Below, piece after piece: positions 35,622 to 49,184 of a stretch of DNA of 64,000 nucleotides (its first letter is position 1; the number at the start of each line of letters is the position of its first letter). Source of the stretch: Panagrolaimus kolymaensis (lineage: Eukaryota; Nematoda; Chromadorea; Rhabditida; Panagrolaimidae); assembly GCA_028622995.1 (NCBI GenBank), contig JAJQJQ010000077.1:62001-126000 (forward strand), given 5' to 3'. Position numbers and translations under genes: made by a program. The notes under the pieces are model-generated. The model was not told where the DNA came from, searched no databases, and saw nothing but the letters and a program-made list of their open reading frames with translations.

Positions 35622-38600
35622 GTAAGTCAAGTTAATGAAGAAAATTTTTGCTTAATTATTTAATTTATTTGCTCGAGATGTCTCTAGCATCGAAAAAAAT
35701 AGAAAAGAAATTTTATTAAAGTAAAACCTATAGGAGGGATCAAAATATTTTAACTTCAGTAAGTCAAGTTAATGAAGAAAATTTTTGCTTAATTATTTAA
35801 TTTATTTGCTCGAGATGTCTCTAGCATCGAAAAAAATAGAAAAGAAATTTTATTAAAGTAAAACCTATAGGAGGGATCAAAATATTTTAACTTCAGTAAG
35901 TCAAGTTAATGAAGAAAATTTTTGCTTAATTATTTCATTTATTTGCTCGAGATGTCTCTAGCATCGAAAAAAATAGAAAAAAAATTTTATTAAAGTAAAA
36001 CCTATATGAGGGATCAAAATATTTTAACTTCAGTAAGTCAAGTTAATGAAGAAAATTTTTGCTTAATTATTTCATTTATTTGCTCGAGATGTTTCTCGTT
36101 TACTAAAATCAAGAAATAAAATTTTATTAAAATAAAACATATTTGAGGGATCAAAATATTTTAACTTCAGTAAGTCAAGTTAATGAAGAAAATTTTTGCT
36201 TAATTATTTAATTTATTTGCTCGAGATGTCTCTAGCATCGAAAAAAATAGAAAAGAAATTTTATTAAAGTAAAACCTATAGGAGGGATCAAAATATTTTA
36301 ACTTCAGTAAGTCAAGTTAATGAAGAAAATTTTTGCTTAATTATTTCATTTATTTGCTCGAGATGTTTCTAGTTTACTAAAATCAAGAAATAAAATTTTA
36401 TTAAAATAAAACATATTTGAGGGATCAAAATATTTTAACTTCAGTAAGTCAAGTTAATGAAGAAAATTTTTGCTTAATTATTTCATTTATTTGCTCGAGA
36501 TGTCTCTAGCATCGAAAAAAATAGAAAAGAAATTTTATTAAAGTAAAACCTATAGGAGGGATCAAAATATTTTAACTTCAGTAAGTCAAGTTAATGAAGA
36601 AAATTTTTGCTTAATTATTTAATTTATTTGCTCGAGATGTCTCTAGCATCGAAAAAAATAGAAAAGAAATTTTATTAAAGTAAAACCTATAGGAGGGATC
36701 AAAATATTTTAACTTCAGTAAGTCAAGTTAATGAAGAAAATTTTTGCTTAATTATTTCATTTATTTGCTCGAGATGTCTCTAGCATCGAAAAAAATAGAA
36801 AAGAAATTTTATTAAAGTAAAACCTATAGGAGGGATCAAAATATTTTAACTTCAGTAAGTCAAGTTAATGAAGAAAATTTTTGCTTAATTATTTCATTTA
36901 TTTGCTCGAGATGTTTCTCGTTTACTAAAATCAAGAAATAAAATTTTATTAAAATAAAACATATTTGAGGGATCAAAATATTTTAACTTCAGTAAGTCAA
37001 GTTAATGAAGAAAATTTTTGCTTAATTATTTAATTTATTTGCTCGAGATGTCTCTAGCATCGAAAAAAATAGAAAAGAAATTTTATTAAAGTAAAACCTA
37101 TAGGAGGGATCAAAATATTTTAACTTCAGTAAGTCAAGTTAATGAAGAAAATTTTTGCTTAATTATTTCATTTATTTGCTCGAGATGTTTCTCGTTTACT
37201 AAAATCAAGAAATAAAATTTTATTAAAATAAAACATATTTGAGGGATCAAAATATTTTAACTTCAGTAAGTCAAGTTAATGAAGAAAATTTTTGCTTAAT
37301 TATTTAATTTATTTGCTCGAGATGTCTCTCGTTTACAAAAATCAAGAAATAAAATTTTATTAAAATAAAACATATTTGAGGGATCAAAATATTTTAACTT
37401 CAGTAAGTCAAGTTAATGAAGAAAATTTTTGCTTAATTATTTAATTTATTTGCTCGAGATGTCTCTAGCATCGAAAAAAATAGAAAAGAAATTTTATTAA
37501 AGTAAAACCTATAGGAGGGATCAAAATATTTTAACTTCAGTAAGTCAAGTTAATGAAGAAAATTTTTGCTTAATTATTTCATTTATTTGCTCGAGATGTT
37601 TCTCGTTTACTAAAATCAAGAAATAAAATTTTATTAAAATAAAACATATTTGAGGGATCAAAATATTTTAACTTCAGTAAGTCAAGTTAATGAAGAAAAT
37701 TTTTGCTTAATTATTTCATTTATTTGCTCGAGATGTTTCTCGTTTACTAAAATCAAGAAATAAAATTTTATTAAAATAAAACATATTTGAGGGATCAAAA
37801 TATTTTAACTTCAGTAAGTCAAGTTAATGAAGAAAATTTTTGCTTAATTATTTAATTTATTTGCTCGAGATGTCTCTCGTTTACAAAAATCAAGAAATAA
37901 AATTTTATTAAAATAAAACATATTTGAGGGATCAAAATATTTTAACTTCAGTAAGTCAAGTTAATGAAGAAAATTTTTGCTTAATTATTTAATTTATTTG
38001 CTCGAGATGTCTCTAGCATCGAAAAAAATAGAAAAGAAATTTTATTAAAGTAAAACCTATAGGAGGGATCAAAATATTTTAACTTCAGTAAGTCAAGTTA
38101 ATGAAGAAAATTTTTGCTTAATTATTTCATTTATTTGCTCGAGATGTTTCTCGTTTACTAAAATCAAGAAATAAAATTTTATTAAAATAAAACATATTTG
38201 AGGGATCAAAATATTTTAACTTCAGTAAGTCAAGTTAATGAAGAAAATTTTTGCTTAATTATTTCATTTATTTGCTCGAGATGTTTCTCGTTTACTAAAA
38301 TCAAGAAATAAAATTTTATTAAAATAAAACATATTTGAGGGATCAAAATATTTTAACTTCAGTAAGTCAAGTTAATGAAGAAAATTTTTGCTTAATTATT
38401 TAATTTATTTGCTCGAGATGTCTCTCGTTTACAAAAATCAAGAAATAAAATTTTATTAAAATAAAACATATTTGAGGGATCAAAATATTTTAACTTCAGT
38501 AAGTCAAGTTAATGAAGAAAATTTTTGCTTAATTATTTAATTTATTTGCTCGAGATGTCTCTAGCATCGAAAAAAATAGAAAAGAAATTTTATTAAAGTA

Positions 38601-40553
38601 AAACCTATAGGAGGGATCAAAATATTTTAACTTCAGTAAGTCAAGTTAATGAAGAAAATTTTTGCTTAATTATTTCATTTATTTGCTCGAGATGTTTCTC
38701 GTTTACTAAAATCAAGAAATAAAATTTTATTAAAATAAAACATATTTGAGGGATCAAAATATTTTAACTTCAGTAAGTCAAGTTAATGAAGAAAATTTTT
38801 GCTTAATTATTTAATTTATTTGCTCGAGATGTCTCTCGTTTACAAAAATCAAGAAATAAAATTTTATTAAAATAAAACATATTTGAGGGATCAAAATATT
38901 TTAACTTCAGTAAGTCAAGTTAATGAAGAAAATTTTTGCTTAATTATTTAATTTATTTGCTCGAGATGTCTCTCGTTTACAAAAATCAAGAAATAAAATT
39001 TTATTAAAATAAAACATATTTGAGGGATCAAAATATTTTAACTTCAGTAAGTCAAGTTAATGAAGAAAATTTTTGCTTAATTATTTCATTTATTTGCTCG
39101 AGATGTTTCTCGTTTACTAAAATCAAGAAATAAAATTTTATTAAAATAAAACATATTTGAGGGATCAAAATATTTTAACTTCAGTAAGTCAAGTTAATGA
39201 AGAAAATTTTTGCTTAATTATTTAATTTATTTGCTCGAGATGTCCCTCGTTTACAAAAATCAAGAAATAAAATTTTATTAAAATAAAACATATTTGAGGG
39301 ATCAAAATATTTTAACTTCAGTAAGTCAAGTTAATGAAGAAAATTTTTGCTTAATTATTTCATTTATTTGCTCGAGATGTTTCTCGTTTACTAAAATCAA
39401 GAAATAAAATTTTATTAAAATAAAACATATTTGAGGGATCAAAATATTTTAACTTCAGTAAGTCAAGTTAATGAAGAAAATTTTTGCTTAATTATTTAAT
39501 TTATTTGCTCGAGATGTCTCTCGTTTACAAAAATCAAGAAATAAAATTTTATTAAAATAAAACATATTTGAGGGATCAAAATATTTTAACTTCAGTAAGT
39601 CAAGTTAATGAAGAAAATTTTTGCTTAATTATTTAATTTATTTGCTCGAGATGTCTCTAGCATCGAAAAAAATAGAAAAGAAATTTTATTAAAGTAAAAC
39701 CTATAGGAGGGATCAAAATATTTTAACTTCAGTAAGTCAAGTTAATGAAGAAAATTTTTGCTTAATTATTTCATTTATTTGCTCGAGATGTTTCTCGTTT
39801 ACTAAAATCAAGAAATAAAATTTTATTAAAATAAAACATATTTGAGGGATCAAAATATTTTAACTTCAGTAAGTCAAGTTAATGAAGAAAATTTTTGCTT
39901 AATTATTTAATTTATTTGCTCGAGATGTCTCTCGTTTACAAAAATCAAGAAATAAAATTTTATTAAAATAAAACATATTTGAGGGATCAAAATATTTTAA
40001 CTTCAGTAAGTCAAGTTAATGAAGAAAATTTTTGCTTAATTATTTAATTTATTTGCTCGAGATGTCTCTCGTTTACAAAAATCAAGAAATAAAATTTTAT
40101 TAAAATAAAACATATTTGAGGGATCAAAATATTTTAACTTCAGTAAGTCAAGTTAATGAAGAAAATTTTTGCTTAATTATTTCATTTATTTGCTCGAGAT
40201 GTTTCTCGTTTACTAAAATCAAGAAATAAAATTTTATTAAAATAAAACATATTTGAGGGATCAAAATATTTTAACTTCAGTAAGTCAAGTTAATGAAGAA
40301 AATTTTTGCTTAATTATTTAATTTATTTGCTCGAGATGTCTCTCGTTTACAAAAATCAAGAAATAAAATTTTATTAAAATAAAACATATTTGAGGGATCA
40401 AAATATTTTAACTTCAGTAAGTCAAGTTAATGAAGAAAATTTTTGCTTAATTATTTCATTTATTTGCTCGAGATGTTTCTCGTTTACTAAAATCAAGAAA
40501 TAAAATTTTATTAAAATAAAACATATTTGAGGGATCAAAATATTTTAACTTCA

Positions 40554-43156
40554 GTAAGTCAAGTTAATGAAGAAAATTTTTGCTTAATTATTTAATTTAT
40601 TTGCTCGAGATGTCTCTAGCATCGAAAAAAATAGAAAAGAAATTTTATTAAAATAAAACATATTTGAGGGATCAAAATATTTTAACTTCAGTAAGTCAAG
40701 TTAATGAAGAAAATTTTTGCTTAATTATTTAATTTATTTGCTCGAGATGTCTCTCGTTTACAAAAATCAAGAAATAAAATTTTATTAAAATAAAACATAT
40801 TTGAGGGATCAAAATATTTTAACTTCAGTAAGTCAAGTTAATGAAGAAAATTTTTGCTTAATTATTTAATTTATTTGCTCGAGATGTCTCTAGCATCGAA
40901 AAAAATAGAAAAGAAATTTTATTAAAGTAAAACCTATAGGAGGGATCAAAATATTTTAACTTCAGTAAGTCAAGTTAATGAAGAAAATTTTTGCTTAATT
41001 ATTTCATTTATTTGCTCGAGATGTTTCTCGTTTACTAAAATCAAGAAATAAAATTTTATTAAAATAAAACATATTTGAGGGATCAAAATATTTTAACTTC
41101 AGTAAGTCAAGTTAATGAAGAAAATTTTTGCTTAATTATTTAATTTATTTGCTCGAGATGTCTCTCGTTTACAAAAATCAAGAAATAAAATTTTATTAAA
41201 ATAAAACATATTTGAGGGATCAAAATATTTTAACTTCAGTAAGTCAAGTTAATGAAGAAAATTTTTGCTTAATTATTTAATTTATTTGCTCGAGATGTCT
41301 CTCGTTTACAAAAATCAAGAAATAAAATTTTATTAAAATAAAACATATTTGAGGGATCAAAATATTTTAACTTCAGTAAGTCAAGTTAATGAAGAAAATT
41401 TTTGCTTAATTATTTCATTTATTTGCTCGAGATGTTTCTCGTTTACTAAAATCAAGAAATAAAATTTTATTAAAATAAAACATATTTGAGGGATCAAAAT
41501 ATTTTAACTTCAGTAAGTCAAGTTAATGAAGAAAATTTTTGCTTAATTATTTAATTTATTTGCTCGAGATGTCTCTCGTTTACAAAAATCAAGAAATAAA
41601 ATTTTATTAAAATAAAACATATTTGAGGGATCAAAATATTTTAACTTCAGTAAGTCAAGTTAATGAAGAAAATTTTTGCTTAATTATTTCATTTATTTGC
41701 TCGAGATGTTTCTCGTTTACTAAAATCAAGAAATAAAATTTTATTAAAATAAAACATATTTGAGGGATCAAAATATTTTAACTTCAGTAAGTCAAGTTAA
41801 TGAAGAAAATTTTTGCTTAATTATTTAATTTATTTGCTCGAGATGTCTCTCGTTTACAAAAATCAAGAAATAAAATTTTATTAAAATAAAACATATTTGA
41901 GGGATCAAAATATTTTAACTTCAGTAAGTCAAGTTAATGAAGAAAATTTTTGCTTAATTATTTAATTTATTTGCTCGAGATGTCTCTCGTTTACAAAAAT
42001 CAAGAAATAAAATTTTATTAAAATAAAACATATTTGAGGGATCAAAATATTTTAACTTCAGTAAGTCAAGTTAATGAAGAAAATTTTTGCTTAATTATTT
42101 AATTTATTTGCTCGAGATGTCTCTCGTTTACAAAAATCAAGAAATAAAATTTTATTAAAATAAAACATATTTGAGGGATCGAAATATTTTAACTTCAGTA
42201 AGTCAAGTTAATGAAGAAAATTTTTGCTTAATTATTTCATTTATTTGCTCGAGATGTTTCTCGTTTACTAAAATCAAGAAATAAAATTTTATTAAAATAA
42301 AACATATTTGAGGGATCAAAATATTTTAACTTCAGTAAGTCAAGTTAATGAAGAAAATTTTTGCTTAATTATTTAATTTATTTGCTCGAGATGTCTCTCG
42401 TTTACAAAAATCAAGAAATAAAATTTTATTAAAATAAAACATATTTGAGGGATCAAAATATTTTAACTTCAGTAAGTCAAGTTAATGAAGAAAATTTTTG
42501 CTTAATTATTTCATTTATTTGCTCGAGATGTTTCTCGTTTACTAAAATCAAGAAATAAAATTTTATTAAAATAAAACATATTTGAGGGATCAAAATATTT
42601 TAACTTCAGTAAGTCAAGTTAATGAAGAAAATTTTTGCTTAATTATTTAATTTATTTGCTCGAGATGTCTCTCGTTTACAAAAATCAAGAAATAAAATTT
42701 TATTAAAATAAAACATATTTGAGGGATCAAAATATTTTAACTTCAGTAAGTCAAGTTAATGAAGAAAATTTTTGCTTAATTATTTAATTTATTTGCTCGA
42801 GATGTCTCTAGCATCGAAAAAAATAGAAAAGAAATTTTATTAAAATAAAACATATTTGAGGGATCAAAATATTTTAACTTCAGTAAGTCAAGTTAATGAA
42901 GAAAATTTTTGCTTAATTATTTAATTTATTTGCTCGAGATGTCTCTCGTTTACAAAAATCAAGAAATAAAATTTTATTAAAATAAAACATATTTGAGGGA
43001 TCAAAATATTTTAACTTCAGTAAGTCAAGTTAATGAAGAAAATTTTTGCTTAATTATTTAATTTATTTGCTCGAGATGTCTCTAGCATCGAAAAAAATAG
43101 AAAAGAAATTTTATTAAAATAAAACATATTTGAGGGATCAAAATATTTTAACTTCA
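40554..43156. repeat. 19-monomer segment, copy 1 (28-unit lag)
   Basis: Units 296-314 match units 324-342 (44390-46992) type for type over 2603 bp. The shared private tag is GGATCGAAATATTTT (A121 to G), at 42181 and 46017, 3836 bp or 28 monomers apart. Units 295/323 and 315/343 differ, so both edges are defined. Confidence 0.93.
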
Positions 43157-44389
43157 GTAAGTCAAGTTAATGAAGAAAATTTTTGCTTAATTATTTAATT
43201 TATTTGCTCGAGATGTCTCTAGCATCGAAAAAAATAGAAAAGAAATTTTATTAAAGTAAAACCTATAGGAGGGATCAAAATATTTTAACTTCAGTAAGTC
43301 AAGTTAATGAAGAAAATTTTTGCTTAATTATTTCATTTATTTGCTCGAGATGTTTCTCGTTTACTAAAATCAAGAAATAAAATTTTATTAAAATAAAACA
43401 TATTTGAGGGATCAAAATATTTTAACTTCAGTAAGTCAAGTTAATGAAGAAAATTTTTGCTTAATTATTTAATTTATTTGCTCGAGATGTCTCTCGTTTA
43501 CAAAAATCAAGAAATAAAATTTTATTAAAATAAAACATATTTGAGGGATCAAAATATTTTAACTTCAGTAAGTCAAGTTAATGAAGAAAATTTTTGCTTA
43601 ATTATTTAATTTATTTGCTCGAGATGTCTCTAGCATCGAAAAAAATAGAAAAGAAATTTTATTAAAGTAAAACCTATAGGAGGGATCAAAATATTTTAAC
43701 TTCAGTAAGTCAAGTTAATGAAGAAAATTTTTGCTTAATTATTTCATTTATTTGCTCGAGATGTTTCTCGTTTACTAAAATCAAGAAATAAAATTTTATT
43801 AAAATAAAACATATATGAGGGATCAAAATATTTTAACTTCAGTAAGTCAAGTTAATGAAGAAAATTTTTGCTTAATTATTTCATTTATTTGCTCGAGATG
43901 TTTCTCGTTTACTAAAATCAAGAAATAAAATTTTATTAAAATAAAACATATTTGAGGGATCAAAATATTTTAACTTCAGTAAGTCAAGTTAATGAAGAAA
44001 ATTTTTGCTTAATTATTTAATTTATTTGCTCGAGATGTCTCTCGTTTACAAAAATCAAGAAATAAAATTTTATTAAAATAAAACATATTTGAGGGATCAA
44101 AATATTTTAACTTCAGTAAGTCAAGTTAATGAAGAAAATTTTTGCTTAATTATTTCATTTATTTGCTCGAGATGTTTCTCGTTTACTAAAATCAAGAAAT
44201 AAAATTTTATTAAAATAAAACATATTTGAGGGATCAAAATATTTTAACTTCAGTAAGTCAAGTTAATGAAGAAAATTTTTGCTTAATTATTTAATTTATT
44301 TGCTCGAGATGTCTCTCGTTTACAAAAATCAAGAAATAAAATTTTATTAAAATAAAACATATTTGAGGGATCAAAATATTTTAACTTCA

Positions 44390-46992
44390 GTAAGTCAAGT
44401 TAATGAAGAAAATTTTTGCTTAATTATTTAATTTATTTGCTCGAGATGTCTCTAGCATCGAAAAAAATAGAAAAGAAATTTTATTAAAATAAAACATATT
44501 TGAGGGATCAAAATATTTTAACTTCAGTAAGTCAAGTTAATGAAGAAAATTTTTGCTTAATTATTTAATTTATTTGCTCGAGATGTCTCTCGTTTACAAA
44601 AATCAAGAAATAAAATTTTATTAAAATAAAACATATTTGAGGGATCAAAATATTTTAACTTCAGTAAGTCAAGTTAATGAAGAAAATTTTTGCTTAATTA
44701 TTTAATTTATTTGCTCGAGATGTCTCTAGCATCGAAAAAAATAGAAAAGAAATTTTATTAAAGTAAAACCTATAGGAGGGATCAAAATATTTTAACTTCA
44801 GTAAGTCAAGTTAATGAAGAAAATTTTTGCTTAATTATTTCATTTATTTGCTCGAGATGTTTCTCGTTTACTAAAATCAAGAAATAAAATTTTATTAAAA
44901 TAAAACATATTTGAGGGATCAAAATATTTTAACTTCAGTAAGTCAAGTTAATGAAGAAAATTTTTGCTTAATTATTTAATTTATTTGCTCGAGATGTCTC
45001 TCGTTTACAAAAATCAAGAAATAAAATTTTATTAAAATAAAACATATTTGAGGGATCAAAATATTTTAACTTCAGTAAGTCAAGTTAATGAAGAAAATTT
45101 TTGCTTAATTATTTAATTTATTTGCTCGAGATGTCTCTCGTTTACAAAAATCAAGAAATAAAATTTTATTAAAATAAAACATATTTGAGGGATCAAAATA
45201 TTTTAACTTCAGTAAGTCAAGTTAATGAAGAAAATTTTTGCTTAATTATTTCATTTATTTGCTCGAGATGTTTCTCGTTTACTAAAATCAAGAAATAAAA
45301 TTTTATTAAAATAAAACATATTTGAGGGATCAAAATATTTTAACTTCAGTAAGTCAAGTTAATGAAGAAAATTTTTGCTTAATTATTTAATTTATTTGCT
45401 CGAGATGTCTCTCGTTTACAAAAATCAAGAAATAAAATTTTATTAAAATAAAACATATTTGAGGGATCAAAATATTTTAACTTCAGTAAGTCAAGTTAAT
45501 GAAGAAAATTTTTGCTTAATTATTTCATTTATTTGCTCGAGATGTTTCTCGTTTACTAAAATCAAGAAATAAAATTTTATTAAAATAAAACATATTTGAG
45601 GGATCAAAATATTTTAACTTCAGTAAGTCAAGTTAATGAAGAAAATTTTTGCTTAATTATTTAATTTATTTGCTCGAGATGTCTCTCGTTTACAAAAATC
45701 AAGAAATAAAATTTTATTAAAATAAAACATATTTGAGGGATCAAAATATTTTAACTTCAGTAAGTCAAGTTAATGAAGAAAATTTTTGCTTAATTATTTA
45801 ATTTATTTGCTCGAGATGTCTCTCGTTTACAAAAATCAAGAAATAAAATTTTATTAAAATAAAACATATTTGAGGGATCAAAATATTTTAACTTCAGTAA
45901 GTCAAGTTAATGAAGAAAATTTTTGCTTAATTATTTAATTTATTTGCTCGAGATGTCTCTCGTTTACAAAAATCAAGAAATAAAATTTTATTAAAATAAA
46001 ACATATTTGAGGGATCGAAATATTTTAACTTCAGTAAGTCAAGTTAATGAAGAAAATTTTTGCTTAATTATTTCATTTATTTGCTCGAGATGTTTCTCGT
46101 TTACTAAAATCAAGAAATAAAATTTTATTAAAATAAAACATATTTGAGGGATCAAAATATTTTAACTTCAGTAAGTCAAGTTAATGAAGAAAATTTTTGC
46201 TTAATTATTTAATTTATTTGCTCGAGATGTCTCTCGTTTACAAAAATCAAGAAATAAAATTTTATTAAAATAAAACATATTTGAGGGATCAAAATATTTT
46301 AACTTCAGTAAGTCAAGTTAATGAAGAAAATTTTTGCTTAATTATTTCATTTATTTGCTCGAGATGTTTCTCGTTTACTAAAATCAAGAAATAAAATTTT
46401 ATTAAAATAAAACATATTTGAGGGATCAAAATATTTTAACTTCAGTAAGTCAAGTTAATGAAGAAAATTTTTGCTTAATTATTTAATTTATTTGCTCGAG
46501 ATGTCTCTCGTTTACAAAAATCAAGAAATAAAATTTTATTAAAATAAAACATATTTGAGGGATCAAAATATTTTAACTTCAGTAAGTCAAGTTAATGAAG
46601 AAAATTTTTGCTTAATTATTTAATTTATTTGCTCGAGATGTCTCTAGCATCGAAAAAAATAGAAAAGAAATTTTATTAAAATAAAACATATTTGAGGGAT
46701 CAAAATATTTTAACTTCAGTAAGTCAAGTTAATGAAGAAAATTTTTGCTTAATTATTTAATTTATTTGCTCGAGATGTCTCTCGTTTACAAAAATCAAGA
46801 AATAAAATTTTATTAAAATAAAACATATTTGAGGGATCAAAATATTTTAACTTCAGTAAGTCAAGTTAATGAAGAAAATTTTTGCTTAATTATTTAATTT
46901 ATTTGCTCGAGATGTCTCTAGCATCGAAAAAAATAGAAAAGAAATTTTATTAAAATAAAACATATTTGAGGGATCAAAATATTTTAACTTCA
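44390..46992. repeat. 19-monomer segment, copy 2 (28-unit lag)
   Basis: Units 324-342 are the downstream copy of units 296-314. Most of this copy (units 327-342) was then duplicated again immediately downstream, so the GGATCGAAA tag is present three times in the window. Confidence 0.93.
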
Positions 46993-49184
46993 GTAAGTCA
47001 AGTTAATGAAGAAAATTTTTGCTTAATTATTTCATTTATTTGCTCGAGATGTTTCTCGTTTACTAAAATCAAGAAATAAAATTTTATTAAAATAAAACAT
47101 ATTTGAGGGATCAAAATATTTTAACTTCAGTAAGTCAAGTTAATGAAGAAAATTTTTGCTTAATTATTTAATTTATTTGCTCGAGATGTCTCTCGTTTAC
47201 AAAAATCAAGAAATAAAATTTTATTAAAATAAAACATATTTGAGGGATCAAAATATTTTAACTTCAGTAAGTCAAGTTAATGAAGAAAATTTTTGCTTAA
47301 TTATTTAATTTATTTGCTCGAGATGTCTCTCGTTTACAAAAATCAAGAAATAAAATTTTATTAAAATAAAACATATTTGAGGGATCAAAATATTTTAACT
47401 TCAGTAAGTCAAGTTAATGAAGAAAATTTTTGCTTAATTATTTCATTTATTTGCTCGAGATGTTTCTCGTTTACTAAAATCAAGAAATAAAATTTTATTA
47501 AAATAAAACATATTTGAGGGATCAAAATATTTTAACTTCAGTAAGTCAAGTTAATGAAGAAAATTTTTGCTTAATTATTTAATTTATTTGCTCGAGATGT
47601 CTCTCGTTTACAAAAATCAAGAAATAAAATTTTATTAAAATAAAACATATTTGAGGGATCAAAATATTTTAACTTCAGTAAGTCAAGTTAATGAAGAAAA
47701 TTTTTGCTTAATTATTTCATTTATTTGCTCGAGATGTTTCTCGTTTACTAAAATCAAGAAATAAAATTTTATTAAAATAAAACATATTTGAGGGATCAAA
47801 ATATTTTAACTTCAGTAAGTCAAGTTAATGAAGAAAATTTTTGCTTAATTATTTAATTTATTTGCTCGAGATGTCTCTCGTTTACAAAAATCAAGAAATA
47901 AAATTTTATTAAAATAAAACATATTTGAGGGATCAAAATATTTTAACTTCAGTAAGTCAAGTTAATGAAGAAAATTTTTGCTTAATTATTTAATTTATTT
48001 GCTCGAGATGTCTCTCGTTTACAAAAATCAAGAAATAAAATTTTATTAAAATAAAACATATTTGAGGGATCAAAATATTTTAACTTCAGTAAGTCAAGTT
48101 AATGAAGAAAATTTTTGCTTAATTATTTAATTTATTTGCTCGAGATGTCTCTCGTTTACAAAAATCAAGAAATAAAATTTTATTAAAATAAAACATATTT
48201 GAGGGATCGAAATATTTTAACTTCAGTAAGTCAAGTTAATGAAGAAAATTTTTGCTTAATTATTTCATTTATTTGCTCGAGATGTTTCTCGTTTACTAAA
48301 ATCAAGAAATAAAATTTTATTAAAATAAAACATATTTGAGGGATCAAAATATTTTAACTTCAGTAAGTCAAGTTAATGAAGAAAATTTTTGCTTAATTAT
48401 TTAATTTATTTGCTCGAGATGTCTCTCGTTTACAAAAATCAAGAAATAAAATTTTATTAAAATAAAACATATTTGAGGGATCAAAATATTTTAACTTCAG
48501 TAAGTCAAGTTAATGAAGAAAATTTTTGCTTAATTATTTCATTTATTTGCTCGAGATGTTTCTCGTTTACTAAAATCAAGAAATAAAATTTTATTAAAAT
48601 AAAACATATTTGAGGGATCAAAATATTTTAACTTCAGTAAGTCAAGTTAATGAAGAAAATTTTTGCTTAATTATTTAATTTATTTGCTCGAGATGTCTCT
48701 CGTTTACAAAAATCAAGAAATAAAATTTTATTAAAATAAAACATATTTGAGGGATCAAAATATTTTAACTTCAGTAAGTCAAGTTAATGAAGAAAATTTT
48801 TGCTTAATTATTTAATTTATTTGCTCGAGATGTCTCTAGCATCGAAAAAAATAGAAAAGAAATTTTATTAAAATAAAACATATTTGAGGGATCAAAATAT
48901 TTTAACTTCAGTAAGTCAAGTTAATGAAGAAAATTTTTGCTTAATTATTTAATTTATTTGCTCGAGATGTCTCTCGTTTACAAAAATCAAGAAATAAAAT
49001 TTTATTAAAATAAAACATATTTGAGGGATCAAAATATTTTAACTTCAGTAAGTCAAGTTAATGAAGAAAATTTTTGCTTAATTATTTAATTTATTTGCTC
49101 GAGATGTCTCTAGCATCGAAAAAAATAGAAAAGAAATTTTATTAAAATAAAACATATTTGAGGGATCAAAATATTTTAACTTCA
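44801..49184. repeat. 16-monomer tandem duplication (2192 bp per copy)
   Basis: Units 327-342 (44801-46992) and 343-358 (46993-49184) have identical module order over all 16 monomers. The GGATCGAAA tag lies at 46017 and 48209, exactly 2192 bp apart. After the second copy the order resumes like unit 315 onward (G-CCTATAGG, Ft, S). This is what unequal exchange between the 28-unit copies would produce. Confidence 0.94.

Larger units (their letters stand above)
25485..37265. repeat. Zone C: L2-only, G modules with CCTATAGG tail (units 186-271)
   Basis: No L1 module occurs in these 86 monomers. The main type is L2-G with AAAGTAAAACCTATAGGAGG; interspersed are L2(C41)-Ft monomers, G monomers with CCTATATG tails and A-run expansions (GAAAAAAAATTTT), and G monomers where XhoI CTCGAG has become CTCGTG. 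The Ft module (TTTACT) first appears at its left edge in unit 186. At the start, units 187-190 are repeated by units 192-195 with a 5-monomer lag, tagged by TTTTAATAAA. Higher-order structure is short and irregular except the 5-mer near 34.3 kb. Confidence 0.9.
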
